A DNA stretch of 64,000 nt from Verticillium longisporum. Its lineage: Eukaryota > Ascomycota > Sordariomycetes > Glomerellales > Plectosphaerellaceae. Made by a program: the position numbers and the translations under genes. The DNA lies in the NCBI GenBank assembly GCA_019188255.1, contig JAETXT010000011.1, forward strand, positions 806,001-870,000, read 5' to 3'. Positions 47,784 through 58,428 of this stretch are shown here, piece after piece; within the stretch, counting starts at the first letter, position 1, and the number at the start of each line of letters is the position of its first letter. Under the pieces are notes generated by a model, which made no database searches, was not told the DNA's origin, and saw nothing but the letters and a program-made list of their open reading frames with translations.

Positions 47784-49553
47784 TCAGATTTTTCTGAAAG
47801 AGAAGGTATCGTCCATGGCTGACAGGTCTTCATTTGTCACACTGGACGAGGTCACTTCCAGGCCTTGAATATGTCCGAAACCTGACGGCGTGTCAACCCT
47901 GCTCGAGTCGAGCGTCGCGTCACCGGCGTGGGCATCTTGCCACGGGGCTGGGTGCTCATCCGAGTCTCCAAGACTGGCCAGCACGGTGTGCGTAGAGTCG
48001 CTGAAGAGTACGACTGGCGGTTCGCCTGGTCGAGTGACCCATGCTACCCGGGGCTTGCCAACGGACTTTGAGGTGGGGGGAAGTCGAGACGCAAAGTCCA
48101 CGGCCCGGGGACCATCCGATAACGGATCCCAGGTGAAGAGTAGGCCACCATAGCCTTCCCCTTCGCAACTCACAAGGAGGAGCTCGCGGATGGTGGGATG
48201 CCAGGAAAAAGTCGACACGTCTCCGTGGAAGATGAGCACGGCTCGCAACTCTGACGAGGATAGATCCCAGATCCAGAGAGTGCTAGGAGAGTCTTCCATC
48301 TTCGTGGCAGCAAGGACCGTGGACGAATCGAAAGAGACGGCTGCACAGCCAGTCTTGGCCTCTTGGCTGCTGCCGCTGGTGCTGTTGACTGAGCGAGTGG
48401 GGGCGGTTACGGTTTGTGTGGCTCTGACGAAGGAGTGGGCGGGAAGACCCGTCTCGCTGAAGGTGATTTGTTCCTGCCATATCTAGTGTACCTGTCAGTG
48501 AGATGCACATGATTCCTCGCCCCCCCCCAGTCTGAGGCCGACAACGCAGCACACGAGAAGGGGAAGGGGGGAGGGGGGAGGGGCTGGGCTACTGACTGAC
48601 CTGTACAGTATCCTTGGGCACGATGAGGGTTGGGTGTTGAAGTCTCAGGGCGTCTGTCACGGCTGCCAAGTCGAGGATGTAGACGTGGCGCGTATAGTCG
48701 CATATGGCAGCCCGACTGGCGTCGGAGCTGAGGTGGCAAAGTTTGACACCTGCACCAAGGTCGTGATCCTTGACGTCGCTGGTGAAACCCGAGGGCCCAG
48801 ACCATTCCTTGAAGAGATGACCATCGGGCGTGTAGAACAGGACTTTGTGCTGTTGGGAGGGCGACTCCCAAAGCACAAGCCACCGACCATCAGGCGACCA
48901 CTGCAGGCTCTGCGCATCGACGGTCTCGGGGCTCCATGATCGCTCAACTTCCCGGGAGACAGGGTTGTGGATGCTGATGACATCCTTGCCGGCGACCCTG
49001 GTCAGCAAGGCAAGCTGCGAAGTCACGGGGCGGAAGGAGAAGCCTCGTGGGGCGGATGAGGCGTGGTGGAACTTGGGGTTGTTGATCTCGATGGATCTGG
49101 AAGCGGCCAGATCGAAGATGGTGAATTTGAGACCAAACTGGGTGGACACGCAGACCTCAGAGTCAGTGGCGCCAAACTGAATCAGTGTTGGTCGTGATGT
49201 GGCCGACGCGGGGACGCGCAGGGTAGCATGGAACCCTTCCCGGACGGCAGAGAAGACATGGATTTGCTCAGCCAGAGCCACCAGAAGCTTGGTCGATGAC
49301 GGTGACCACTGGAAGGCAAAGACTGGCCCTGCGATGTCGGACGGAAGGGCGATGGTATTGATCGTCTCGAGGCTCTGGACCGACCGGACGTTAATTTTGG
49401 AAGAGAGCAGCGTCGCGACGAGCGTCCCGTCGGGACTTGCGATACAATGTGGGGATGCTATAAATTCGTTTAGTGCCGTGCGTGTGATGGATGCCAGCCT
49501 GGTAGCATCTGCTGCATGTTGCACCTACATTTGAAGGCGCGTGTGAAATGCAT
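47784..49553 (-). CDS. WRAP73: WD-repeat protein of the WRAP73/WDR8 family
   Basis: Homologue of WRAP73 (WDR8), which in fission yeast and animals acts at spindle poles/centrosomes with Msd1/SSX2IP to anchor microtubules. Exons: 49529-49553 (25 nt), 48601-49457 and 47784-48482, with introns of 71 and 118 nt; 526 residues, no breaks. The first exon encodes MHFTRAFK, and the next completes the family start with SSPHCIASPDGTLVATL. WD-like blades are visible: VFAFQWSPSSTKLLVAL, QSLQWSPDGRWLVLWE, GVKLCHLSSDASRAAICDY, TLWIWDLSSSELRAVLIFHG, and STFSWHPTIRELLLVSCEG. The C-terminal part is Ser/Thr/Asp-rich. The tiny first exon is supported by exact phase and by a proper donor and acceptor. The gene is divergent from MOCS1A (737 nt). 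The family call is confident; the spindle-pole role is from orthologues. Confidence 0.87.
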
Positions 49554-50290
49554 TGCGATGTGGTACGCAGGAGGCAGCACGCACGAGAGCGAGATATGAA
49601 CAGGAGATACAGAGAGATGGCCCAGATGGCAAGGACAAGACTGTCGACGAAGACTATTTGGACGAGATGTACGGTATCTGGTGCTGGCTGGCAGAGGTAC
49701 GGATATGGTTCAACATTGATTTGGTAGGTAGGTAGGTAGAGAAAGAGACACCCAAACGGTCACTGCTTGTCGAGAGACAGAAACCAAATATTGACCGATT
49801 GCCAGTTTGAGCTTAGCGCGGGGTAGTTGCCATTCATCGACCTGCCACCTCACCGACTCACCGAACCCATCGCCAAAGACCCACCGAGCCCCTCCGGCCG
49901 GAAAGCGGAAAGCGGAAAGCGGCCTTCTCCGTTTCTTCTCCGCCAGGCGTGTCACAGCGACCCGATTATTCAGCAACCCCTCCAAGGCTGTCAAATCAGT
50001 GGACCCTGCGCCCTCCAGCGCGCGGAGACGTTATCGCCACAGCCATCTTCTGACTCAATTCAACGACACGACATGATGATATCAGTGTGATAATTGCATC
50101 TTTTCCACATCCCATCTATCATTTGGCTTTCTCTTGTTTTTTTTTTGTGTTGTGCTGTTCCTTAAACCCATCCACCAGCGACACGCCCGCCTGATCATCC
50201 GGGCGCCCCGTTGCACGGATGACTTGAGCTCGGAAGCCTATCCCTTGCTCCGCGGCAACTCATCTCACTCTCCTCATTCTCTTCCTCCGA
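49554..50290. other. Divergent promoter region of WRAP73 and MOCS1
   Basis: 737 nt between the two start codons. It contains a tandem CGGAAAG heptamer, three copies at 49899-49919, and a GGTA tetramer run near 49724-49738. From about 50130 the plus strand becomes C/T-rich, as in a leader. No gene recognised. Confidence 0.5.
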
Positions 50291-51604
50291 ATGACGACCA
50301 TCATGAGGCATGCCATCTGGAGACGGGCCTCACTCGTAGGCTGCAGAGCCTCGAGACGGCAGCCGACGCCAAGATGCCTGACCACGGCTGCCGCCGTCAC
50401 GCCGTCTGTGACACCAGATCCTGCGCCTCATCCAGCCCTTCCCGCGAATTCCACATCAAATCGTCGTGACGCCCTTCGCGATGCCAAACCCTTTTCCGAC
50501 TTTCTCACGGACAACTTCAGTCGCCAGCACGACTATCTGCGAATTTCCGTCACAGAACGCTGCAACCTCCGCTGCGTCTACTGCATGCCCGAGGAGGGCG
50601 TGCCACTCTCCCCGAGCCGCGACATTCTGACGACGCCCGAGATTGTCATGCTCTCCTCCGTCTTTGTCAACCAGGGCGTCACCAAGATCCGCCTCACCGG
50701 CGGCGAGCCCACCGTCCGCCGCGACATTGTGCCCCTGGTGCGCCAGCTCGGCGCCCTGCGGCCCCACGGCCTCAAAGAGCTCTGCCTCACGACAAACGGC
50801 CTGTCGCTGCACCGCAAGCTCGACGCCATGGTCGAGGCCGGCCTCACGGGCATCAACCTGAGCCTCGACACGCTCGACCCCTGGCAGTTCCAGATCATGA
50901 CGCGCCGCAACGGCTTCGCCGCCGTGCGCAAGACCATCGACCGCGTCTTCGAGCTCAACCGCGCCGGCGCCGGCCTCAAGTTCAAGATCAACTGCGTCGT
51001 CATGCGCGGCCGCAACGACGCCGAGATTGTCCCCTTTGTCGACATGACGCGCGACCGCGACGTCGAGGTCCGCTTCATCGAGTACATGCCCTTTGACGGC
51101 AACCGCTGGAACGAGGGCAAGATGCTCGGCTACGCCGAGATGCTCGACGTCATCCGCGCCGCCCACCCCACCGTCGAGAAGGTCCGCGACCACCGCAACG
51201 ACACGGCCAAGACGTGGCGCGTCCCCGGCTTTGCCGGCCGCGTCGGCTTCATCACGAGCATGACGCACAACTTTTGCGGCTCCTGCAACCGCCTGCGCGT
51301 CACGAGCGACGGCAACCTCAAGGTGTGCCTCTTTGGCAACGCCGAGGTCTCGCTGCGCGACATCCTGCGCAAGTCCAACGCCGGCGAGCCCATTGACGAG
51401 CAGGCCTACGAGGCCATGAAGCAGATCGAGATGGACAGGCGCCAGGGCCTCGCGGCGTCGGATCAGCCGCTGGGCACCGCCCTCAACGAGGCCGAGCTGC
51501 TCGACATTATTGGCATGGCCGTCAAGCGGAAGAAGGAGAAGCACGCCGGCATGGAGAATCTGCAGCACATGAAGAACCGGCCCATGATCTTGATAGGTGG
51601 GTAA
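50291..51604 (+). CDS. MOCS1A: MOCS1A/MoaA, GTP 3',8-cyclase (molybdenum cofactor biosynthesis)
   Basis: Radical SAM enzyme that converts GTP to 3',8-cyclo-7,8-dihydro-GTP, the first step of molybdopterin synthesis, in mitochondria. 437 residues without breaks. The first 60 residues are Arg/Ser/Ala-rich, a likely presequence. The SAM cluster motif is C91-x3-C95-x2-C98 in ERCNLRCVYCMPEEG. KIRLTGGEPTVRRDI and CLTTNGLSL follow. The second 4Fe-4S cluster is C329-x2-C332-x13-C346 in FCGSCNRLRVTSDGNLKVC. The frame ends ...MILIGG-stop. A C-terminal Gly-Gly is required in human MOCS1A, so the ending looks functional. A donor (GTGGGT at 51597) overlaps these Gly codons and may lead to a MOCS1A-MOCS1B fusion (see 51597-51860). 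Aspergillus nidulans cnxABC encodes the two as one unit. GC-rich third positions are strong here, stronger than in most neighbours. Confidence 0.96.
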   Translation: MTTIMRHAIWRRASLVGCRASRRQPTPRCLTTAAAVTPSVTPDPAPHPALPANSTSNRRDALRDAKPFSDFLTDNFSRQHDYLRISVTERCNLRCVYCMPEEGVPLSPSRDILTTPEIVMLSSVFVNQGVTKIRLTGGEPTVRRDIVPLVRQLGALRPHGLKELCLTTNGLSLHRKLDAMVEAGLTGINLSLDTLDPWQFQIMTRRNGFAAVRKTIDRVFELNRAGAGLKFKINCVVMRGRNDAEIVPFVDMTRDRDVEVRFIEYMPFDGNRWNEGKMLGYAEMLDVIRAAHPTVEKVRDHRNDTAKTWRVPGFAGRVGFITSMTHNFCGSCNRLRVTSDGNLKVCLFGNAEVSLRDILRKSNAGEPIDEQAYEAMKQIEMDRRQGLAASDQPLGTALNEAELLDIIGMAVKRKKEKHAGMENLQHMKNRPMILIGG

Positions 51605-51860
51605 TAGTTTATACCTTTTTCCCACTCTCCCCCTTTCTCTCTCCACATGTTTGGATGGTCACTGCATGAGACGGCGTTGGGGTGTGCTGGAATTCCAGGG
51701 GGGGGTGGGGGAACGATGCCGTGTAGACGTGGCGTTGGCACGAGCATAGGCACAGCTCAGGGGCTCAATTTGATGAACAAATGAATGATTTCTCTCTTTT
51801 TTTTTCTTGTTTTTTTTTTTTTTTACATGAAGGGAGCTAAATAGCTGGTTGTAGATTCAG
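51597..51860 (+). other. Candidate alternative intron joining MOCS1A to MOCS1B
   Basis: Donor GTGGGT at 51597-51602 lies within the Gly-Gly codons of MOCS1A. A strong T/C tract (51790-51824) is followed by AG acceptors ending at 51854 (TTGTAG) and 51860 (ATTCAG). The donor leaves one base of a codon. Both acceptors supply two bases and then enter the MOCS1B frame with no stop before its ATG at 51905. Splicing would give fusions of 676 or 674 residues without Gly-Gly. Both totals are multiples of three. Seen directly: sites and phase. Inferred: that they are used. Confidence 0.6.
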
Positions 51861-51904
51861 AATCAACTGGTCGCTCTTCCATCTCTTCGTCCGTCGACCC
51901 CAAC

Positions 51905-52579
51905 ATGTCGTTCAACGCAGTGCTCCCAACGCCAAGTCCCGTGTCATCCTTCCTCCGCCAGGCGTCGCGACCTCTCCCTCGCCACCTCCTCGCCGCCGCC
52001 CCATCGCCCGCTCCGCTCTCCCGCCACGGGCGGCTATTCTCGACAACCCGTCCTCGCCGAGAGCAAGACGGCCACCCCGCCAAGAAGCTCACGCACGTCT
52101 CCGCCTCGGGGACCGCGCACATGGTCTCCATCTCCTCCAAAACGCCAACCTCGCGCGTCGCAAAGGCCGCCTGCACGGTGATCTTCACGACGCCCGAGCC
52201 CCTGCGCCTCATCGCCGAGAACCAGGTGAAGAAGGGAGACGTCCTCGGCGTCGCGCGCGTCGCCGGCATCATGGCCGCCAAGCGCACCCCCGACCTCATC
52301 CCCCTGTGCCACCCCATCCCCATCTCCCACGTCAGCGTCGAGCTGCGCCCGCGCGAGGCGGAGGGGGGCAGCCGTCGTGGCTGCGCCGCCATCGACGTCG
52401 AGGCCACCGTCACGTGTGATGGCAAGACGGGGGTCGAGATGGAGGCCCTGACGGCGGCGAGCACGGCGGCCCTGACGGTGTACGACATGTGCAAGGCTGT
52501 CGACAAGGGCATGGTCATTTCTGACCTGAGGGTTGTGCTGAAGGACGGAGGCAAGAGTGGACGCTGGGAGATGCCGTAG
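51905..52579 (+). CDS. MOCS1B: MOCS1B/MoaC, cyclic pyranopterin monophosphate synthase
   Basis: Second enzyme of molybdopterin synthesis; it turns the MoaA product into cyclic pyranopterin monophosphate. 224 residues from the ATG at 51905. The first 60 residues are Arg/Pro/Ser-rich, a possible presequence or linker to MOCS1A. The MoaC core is complete: [39 protein letters not shown], the histidine block [31 protein letters not shown] [35 protein letters not shown], and the catalytic KDGGKSG end. It lies 300 nt after the MOCS1A stop on the same strand. Eukaryotic MOCS1 genes usually encode both parts on one transcript, so I expect a fusion or a bicistronic message here. No frame breaks. Confidence 0.95.
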   Translation: MSFNAVLPTPSPVSSFLRQASRPLPRHLLAAAPSPAPLSRHGRLFSTTRPRREQDGHPAKKLTHVSASGTAHMVSISSKTPTSRVAKAACTVIFTTPEPLRLIAENQVKKGDVLGVARVAGIMAAKRTPDLIPLCHPIPISHVSVELRPREAEGGSRRGCAAIDVEATVTCDGKTGVEMEALTAASTAALTVYDMCKAVDKGMVISDLRVVLKDGGKSGRWEMP

Positions 52580-55500
52580 ACAGCCCAGCGCAACCAGAAA
52601 AGGTAGACTTTTGAACGGACCCTTGGTTTCGCGAGTCACGGCCTCAGTTGCTGGTTACATTATCGTCGACGTATGTCTTATAATATCGATATAATCATGG
52701 GTGTCGTAGGCGTTCTTCAAGATCGTCCAGGAAATGAACCCCGAGACATTGCAAGCATCGTTGCCCGACCGGGCGAAAAGCTGTCGGGTCTCGAAACCTC
52801 CACCAGCCCAATTTCTGGCTCACGCTCCGCCTAATTGTCGAGTCATTTTACTATTGTATTGCAGTCTTTCAGTCTCTCAGTCTCTCAGTCTCTACAATGA
52901 CAGACATCTTACGCCCCGCATGCGTCAAGTAGCCTTCAGCGCATGAAATGTCTTGCCAATGAGCGAACCCACATTCATCAGCAACGTCGTCTCGCGACTG
53001 GGACCTGTGGCCAAGGTGCTGCGAACGCCTGACTCGCCATACGACGTTGATGGTGCTCAGCTTCTGGGACCGGTATCCTGTCAACCCCTGAGCACAGGTA
53101 CCAGCCCCCCCCCCCCAGTGCGACTGACTCTTGGGCATGTCAGTTGGGTCCCAATAAACTTCAGCAGAGTGCTCAAAGGCCCAGTAACATTAGCAGACAA
53201 TGACGCAGTGCCATCAACAATGCGACTGTCTGACAACGCCAGCGATCCCTCGATGCAGGTCAGGCTTCGCATACATGGAACAGACGGCAAGATACGAAGA
53301 TCACTAGCCGACATCGCTGATATGCCGTCAATTGATCAGCTTCAGACGCGAAGCACACATCTCGATGGCAATCGATCACTTTTTGGTGACTGCGAAAACC
53401 TCGCGTTTGACGTCACAGAGAGGCTATGGATTCCGTCTGAAGTTGCTGCTGCCAGCATGGATGCGCCATAACCCCCATCCCTGAAGCATGATCGCCAAAT
53501 GTGACTTCATGGCGTTGCTTAGACCGCGACTTGGGCGCCAACGGCACCTGGTGATCGCCTCGATAGAAGAAGGCCTGAGCTCTTCACGCTCTTCACGGCA
53601 ATCAATGTCTGTGTTGGAACTCATCAACCTTGTGAATCAATCAACGTGGAAAACAACGAGAATGATATCTGTCGATGCATGCGGAACTCGCTTCGTTCTC
53701 CTAGTCCTATCGATGTTCCTTCCTCGCGGGCATAAGCTAATGATGGATGGCCAGCGGCCGAGCTGAAGCGTTGCGACGTCACTTCACGGCAGCTTTTGTT
53801 TGTGTCGCAACCCGGCGTCGGAGATCCACGTGGCTGGACCTCTTCTCAAGTTCGCTCTCACTCAAGACCTCGACCAACGGACATATAAATCTGTGCCTCA
53901 GGCAACAGTACGTAGACACTTGAGCCAATCGCTGTTCGCCGATAACACCAACTTCATTGAGCCACTAAGGCCCTGCACGTAAATGAGCTGCAGGGATAGC
54001 GTTGCAGCCGAGTCGAGATTTATTCCATATGCGGCTAAGCTAATCTGACAGGTCAACTGCGAAGAGTACCGAGAGAATTTCCCAGCTCGATTTGCGACGT
54101 GCAAGATCTTTGGGTGGCCTGTTCCCCCCTCGCGGGTGACCTTTCACGCCTACATGGTATTTCCTTCTGGCTCCCCTGAGAATGGGGAAGTGGTGCGGAG
54201 CCGGGGTAGCACTTCATAGCATACCGTATTATCGCTGTCGGATCACCAGATCTGAGAGTTTGCACCATTGGGACCGGGACATAGGGGATGACGATGGAGT
54301 TAGCTGGGAGGCTGCGGAGTGTTTAACGCGGGACTGAACGGCAGCCACCGTGCATGTCGTACCTCTGCTCATGATGTTGATGTTTTGCATTTCGACTGGG
54401 CTGGTCGGGACTCTTCACGATGGGGTCTATTGAATTCTGTTGCGTAGGGGCTCGCTGCGGCTCCCACCGGCGAACCCACTTGACGACGGGGGCGAAGTTT
54501 GAAGGCTCTCGTCCTAAATGTTTTGCCGCCGCCAATGCCGTCAACACGCCGCGAAAGAGCCGCCGATAGTACATAGTACATGGTAGAGTTGCTTGGAACA
54601 CCCAGGCTGATTTGAAACCCATTGCTGTGCCGGAGGGAATGGAAGGTGAAGTTTCTGCTCGGCACTACGGAAGACGTCACTGAGTCAGTATGTGAACGAG
54701 GCTGAACTGTTGCAACTGCTGGCCGTACCTCGGACTTTGGACGGCAACGGGTGTTGACAGGCTGCAGTGGCTTCGCCCGGCTCTTGGAGGCCTGGTTGTG
54801 GCAACAACTCCCTTCTTCTCCGAAACAAGTGCACTTCAACTTCTAGATGCTCCACACTTGGCCGGCGGTCGTATCCATCGGGTGGATCCCCGGCGACGGC
54901 TGGCTTCCGTTTCTGGCGTGACCGTAGAGCCGCCGTCAGCGCCATTAGTAAAATTCTGGAGCTGAGACCTTCTAGAAGCCGAGATTGTTCCTTTGGTTCC
55001 CGAATTCCTTTGTCGCTGGCGGGCCATTCCACTCTTCGAGGAAGGAGGAAGGTCGACGTCGGCATTAAGCTCAGTCAGTCAGGGGCACCTGATCTAGTCG
55101 TGCTAAGTAGAGATAGGAAGGAAAACATTAAGGAAGGAAGGAAGTTGAAGAAAGCCTGGGTCGGTGACTGGCAGTGAAGCGGAACTCGGGGTCACGAGAC
55201 CCATCACCCCGAAAGAAGTACATGTACAGTACTGATGTACCAAAGTGTCGACTCAAATCCCTCAGCATGGGCGAGACAATCGCCTGATAGGGTTGCAAAA
55301 CAAGAAAGGCATTGACCCAAGAGACCTGTACGCGTGGGATGGCTCGAGGAAGCCGAAAGTAGACTGGAGTTCGCTGCTGGAATGATAGACTGTTGATCGC
55401 TTTCTCGGACCAGAAGACCCTGAATCCAAGGCGTGGGCGAGTCAAGGTAGGGCCTTCGAAGAACATCAATCCTACAGTACATGTACACGCTGCGTAGACT

Positions 55501-57413
55501 AGGACAGGGGTTGTTCGGTCACCGCTTGACCGATCGTTGGTCTTGAGGAGCAGCCCAAATGCGTCACGCGACAACCAGCTGCGAGGCGAGGCCTACCTGT
55601 CGGCTCGCCCGCCGTTACAAGTGCACTTGTCGCCTGCTGTGTCTCAACTCATCATCTCCTGGTTGCCAGAGGCTGTGCCGAGGGATGGCAAGAACAGTCG
55701 AGGCTGGATTGAGGGCGATGCTTGGAAATTGGTGCCGTTCGTCTGGTCTGCTTGTCTGCCTCTTTGCCTACCGCGGTCGGGCCAAGGGCGCACGAGCCGG
55801 GTTCCCACACTGGAGGGATGGGATCCTTGTTGTTCCATCACCCTGAAGATCCCGGACCGGTATCCTAATCCAGCAGTCGAGTAATGGCACGCGCCAGAGG
55901 CTGACAACTGGGACCTGGGACCCTTGGGATGCGCGATCGAGAGAAGGCAAGCCATTTCCGCCCGGCCTCGTGGCGTGGCAGAGAGATGCTGAGACGTAGG
56001 AGAAGCACAACCCGACCAGGGCGGGGCCGGATTGGGGTACGGAACTCGTGCACCTTGAGTCGGAAAGGCACCCCGACGTCGCCCATGCGCCAGCCAGCAC
56101 CTTGGCGCAACTGAACAGAATCGACAGGCAGGTTGGGCAGCGGGGTGATTCCCGTTGCGTTGCCAGTCGAGAGCAGCATCGACAGCGCCCTCCTAGCGGC
56201 ATGAAGAGGCTCGGAAGTGACAGAAAATGCTGCCAATGAGGCACCTCTACCCTCGTGAGGGAAGCCCCAGCCTCTGTCTAGGAAGATGAGGCGCCCGTCC
56301 AGGGTTCCCCGACCGCCCAACTTCAGGGGACCTTTATCCGCCTTGGCCTGCTTGAGACTCTCTCTCTGCGTCTGAGATACCACGGGCATGCTTTCATCGA
56401 CGACTGCTCCTTGATTGCTTTTTGCTTATCGCTCGTGATCGTCGTTGTCCAATCCGGGTTCGGAAAGAAGTGCGGACTGGCGGTGACGTTTGAACGAGAG
56501 GTACCAGCTACCCTCCATCTCGACATGTGGCTGCATGAATGCTAGTCATGGCCTTGGCTGTCCCGCTGGAGGATGGCATCCGAAAGACAGAGGCGCGGGC
56601 GCCGCGGTTGACGGCGCCGGCGAAAGCCTGCTGGGTCGGTCTAGGAGATAGAGGAGTGGTAGCGGCAGCGGTAGCAGTAGCGGTAGCGTTAGCGGGAAGA
56701 CTGAGGGACGTGGGAGGATATGGAGGAGATGCGAGGACACCGCTCCACCCCGTCCCCAAGCCCCAAGCCCAGAGCAAGCCCATGCGGTGGAGGCCCTGTA
56801 CCTCTAGGGGACTAGGGGTGTGCTGGGGAGGGGGCGGTGGGCGACAGGGGTGCGCCTGGCTTGCCTGAGATCCTGGGAGGCGGTTTCCGCCAATTGCCGC
56901 ACTTTTAAAACCAATGGAAAGCCCCCTCTTGCCTCCTCCTACAGCCGTATCGGTGCCTCCTGCCCCCCCCGGTGCTCGTGTTCACTTGCCTCCGGACCAT
57001 TACCTGCAGCGCCTTATCAGCGACTACTACTACCTATCCACATCCCACCTCGCTCTCGTCACGATCGCTTCACCTTCCTCAACACCCCTCGCAACCCACG
57101 AGCCTTACAACACCTACCACTTCTCACGTCACCCCGTCCAACAGTCATCTCCATGTCTTCCGCTTAGAAACCTGACCGTTGTGTCACTGGCGTTTGTACA
57201 ACGCCTCGCGTAACAGCACCCGTGCCGAGAACACCAACCCGACTGTCACACCTTCCGCACCTCAACGACTCTCTTACCTCTTCTAGGTTTGAGTGTACAT
57301 CGAACAGTCACACGACCTGCTTCGACGCTTTGTTGAGACCTCGACCAGTACATTCCACCAAATAATTCTCCGAGACAGCAGTCTCATCTTGTTGTTCTCT
57401 CACCACCGCAAAG
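52580..57413. other. Gene-poor region of about 4.8 kb with C/T-rich leader at right end
   Basis: No supported gene. Frames at 52953-53471 (plus), 54685-55065 and 55128-55574 (minus) and 55865-56389 (minus) show no family motif. Simple repeats: an AGTCTCTC octamer at 52863-52894, GGAA-rich DNA near 55115-55143, and GCGGTA/GTAGCG hexamer-like DNA near 56660-56692. From about 56915 to 57413 the plus strand is strongly C/T-rich and probably the leader of the FYVE gene. Confidence 0.55.
52863..52894. repeat. Tandem octamer AGTCTCTC, four copies
   Basis: Four consecutive 8-nt units (first and last with one change) about 280 nt downstream of the MOCS1B stop codon. Confidence 0.85.
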
Positions 57414-58428
57414 ATGACGGCTGAACTCATCATGCCGTCCGTCCGCGATCTGAACCACCCTCACGGTGGCCACTGGGAGCACCACGCTCTCCCTCAGCGT
57501 CCGCACTTCTCCCACACGCGCTCGCAATCCTATCAGCTGCCCAACAACAGCAATATCGACAGCACGCCCATCACCACCACTTCTCAGCACACATCCCCAT
57601 TACACACCCCAGGCGCAACCTCGCCAACGTCGCCCGGTACTCGGTCTCTTGCTGCCACCCGCCAGGCCCGACCACTCTTCATGCCTGCCGTCCTGCGCCC
57701 CACCGAGTTCTCCTCAAAGTTGCCTCGCTCTCCCAAGAATGAAGACGGACCTGAGAGTCCCGCCGACCTGAATCTGCAGCGCGTCAACAGCAGCTTCATT
57801 AGTCTTCCGGGCCTGAGCATGATCGGTTCGCGACTGAGCCGCCGCTCCACAGGGGACAGCGGGAAGGCGATGGACTGCGATTTGGATCCGGAGCTGTTCC
57901 CCGAGGTCAGCGGCGAACCTACGCGCAAGCACTGGAAGGTAAGCAACAACTTATCTTTTTGCCAATTTTGGGTTTTCTGCACAAGCAAGGTAATTAACAA
58001 CATGAGTACAGCCCGATCCTCACGCCTCAATGTGCGATGACCCTACTTGCCAGCGTACATTCAACTACTTCAACCGCCGCCATCACTGCCGCAAGTGTGG
58101 CAACATCTTCTGTGACAGCCATTCTGCGCAAACCATCCCTCTCGACCAGGACCTCAACTACAACCCTCGGGGATCCCCCTCGCGCTCCTGCGGGCACTGC
58201 TTCACCCAGTTCATCGCGTGGAAGAGCCGAAACAACAGCCAGGCCAGCAGCGACCAGGGCTCTTCAGTCGACACTGCCGCCGGCCCCATGCCTGGGACAG
58301 CCATCCCTACGGGAAGCGCGAGCCCTGTTCCCACCAGCAGCCCCAGTGGTAGCGTCACTTTGGGTTATGCCAGAGGCCCGGAGGTTGCCGCCAGTGTGCC
58401 TAGAGATTGGAACTGGAGCACCTTCTAG
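57414..58428 (+). CDS. FYVE zinc-finger protein
   Basis: Binds phosphatidylinositol 3-phosphate on endosomes, by family. Exons are 57414-57938 and 58012-58428 with a 73-nt intron; 313 residues, no breaks. The N-terminal 170 residues are Ser/Pro/Thr/His-rich and disordered. The FYVE domain is residues 174-240: W174-x2-D177, C183, C188, the basic patch RRHHCRKCG (197-205), C209, and the SCGHC pair (C235, C238). The sixth zinc position, usually Cys, is His212 in FCDSH. The C-terminus is a Ser/Pro/Gly tail ending WNWSTF, with no other domain. The intron falls exactly inside the WxxD motif, between K175 and P176, and has an AACATGAG segment before the acceptor. The start is the first ATG after a long C/T-rich leader. 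I do not know the orthologue name. Confidence 0.93.

Noticed and set aside
50456..51646. 396-codon minus-strand frame opposite MOCS1A
   Set aside because: It is the mirror of a GC-rich real gene with complete radical-SAM motifs. Its Ala/Val/Asp/His-rich composition is typical of antisense shadows.
52953..53471. 172-codon plus-strand frame
   Set aside because: Contains a Pro run from a C-homopolymer and no recognisable domain; no support beyond length.
55128..55574. Hydrophobic minus-strand frame resembling part of a transporter
   Set aside because: No transporter signature in order; similarity was only general hydrophobicity.
56914..57213. Possible upstream open frame before the FYVE gene
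   Set aside because: Lies in C/T-rich leader sequence. Low-complexity residues suggest it is untranslated or at most a regulatory uORF, which I cannot support.
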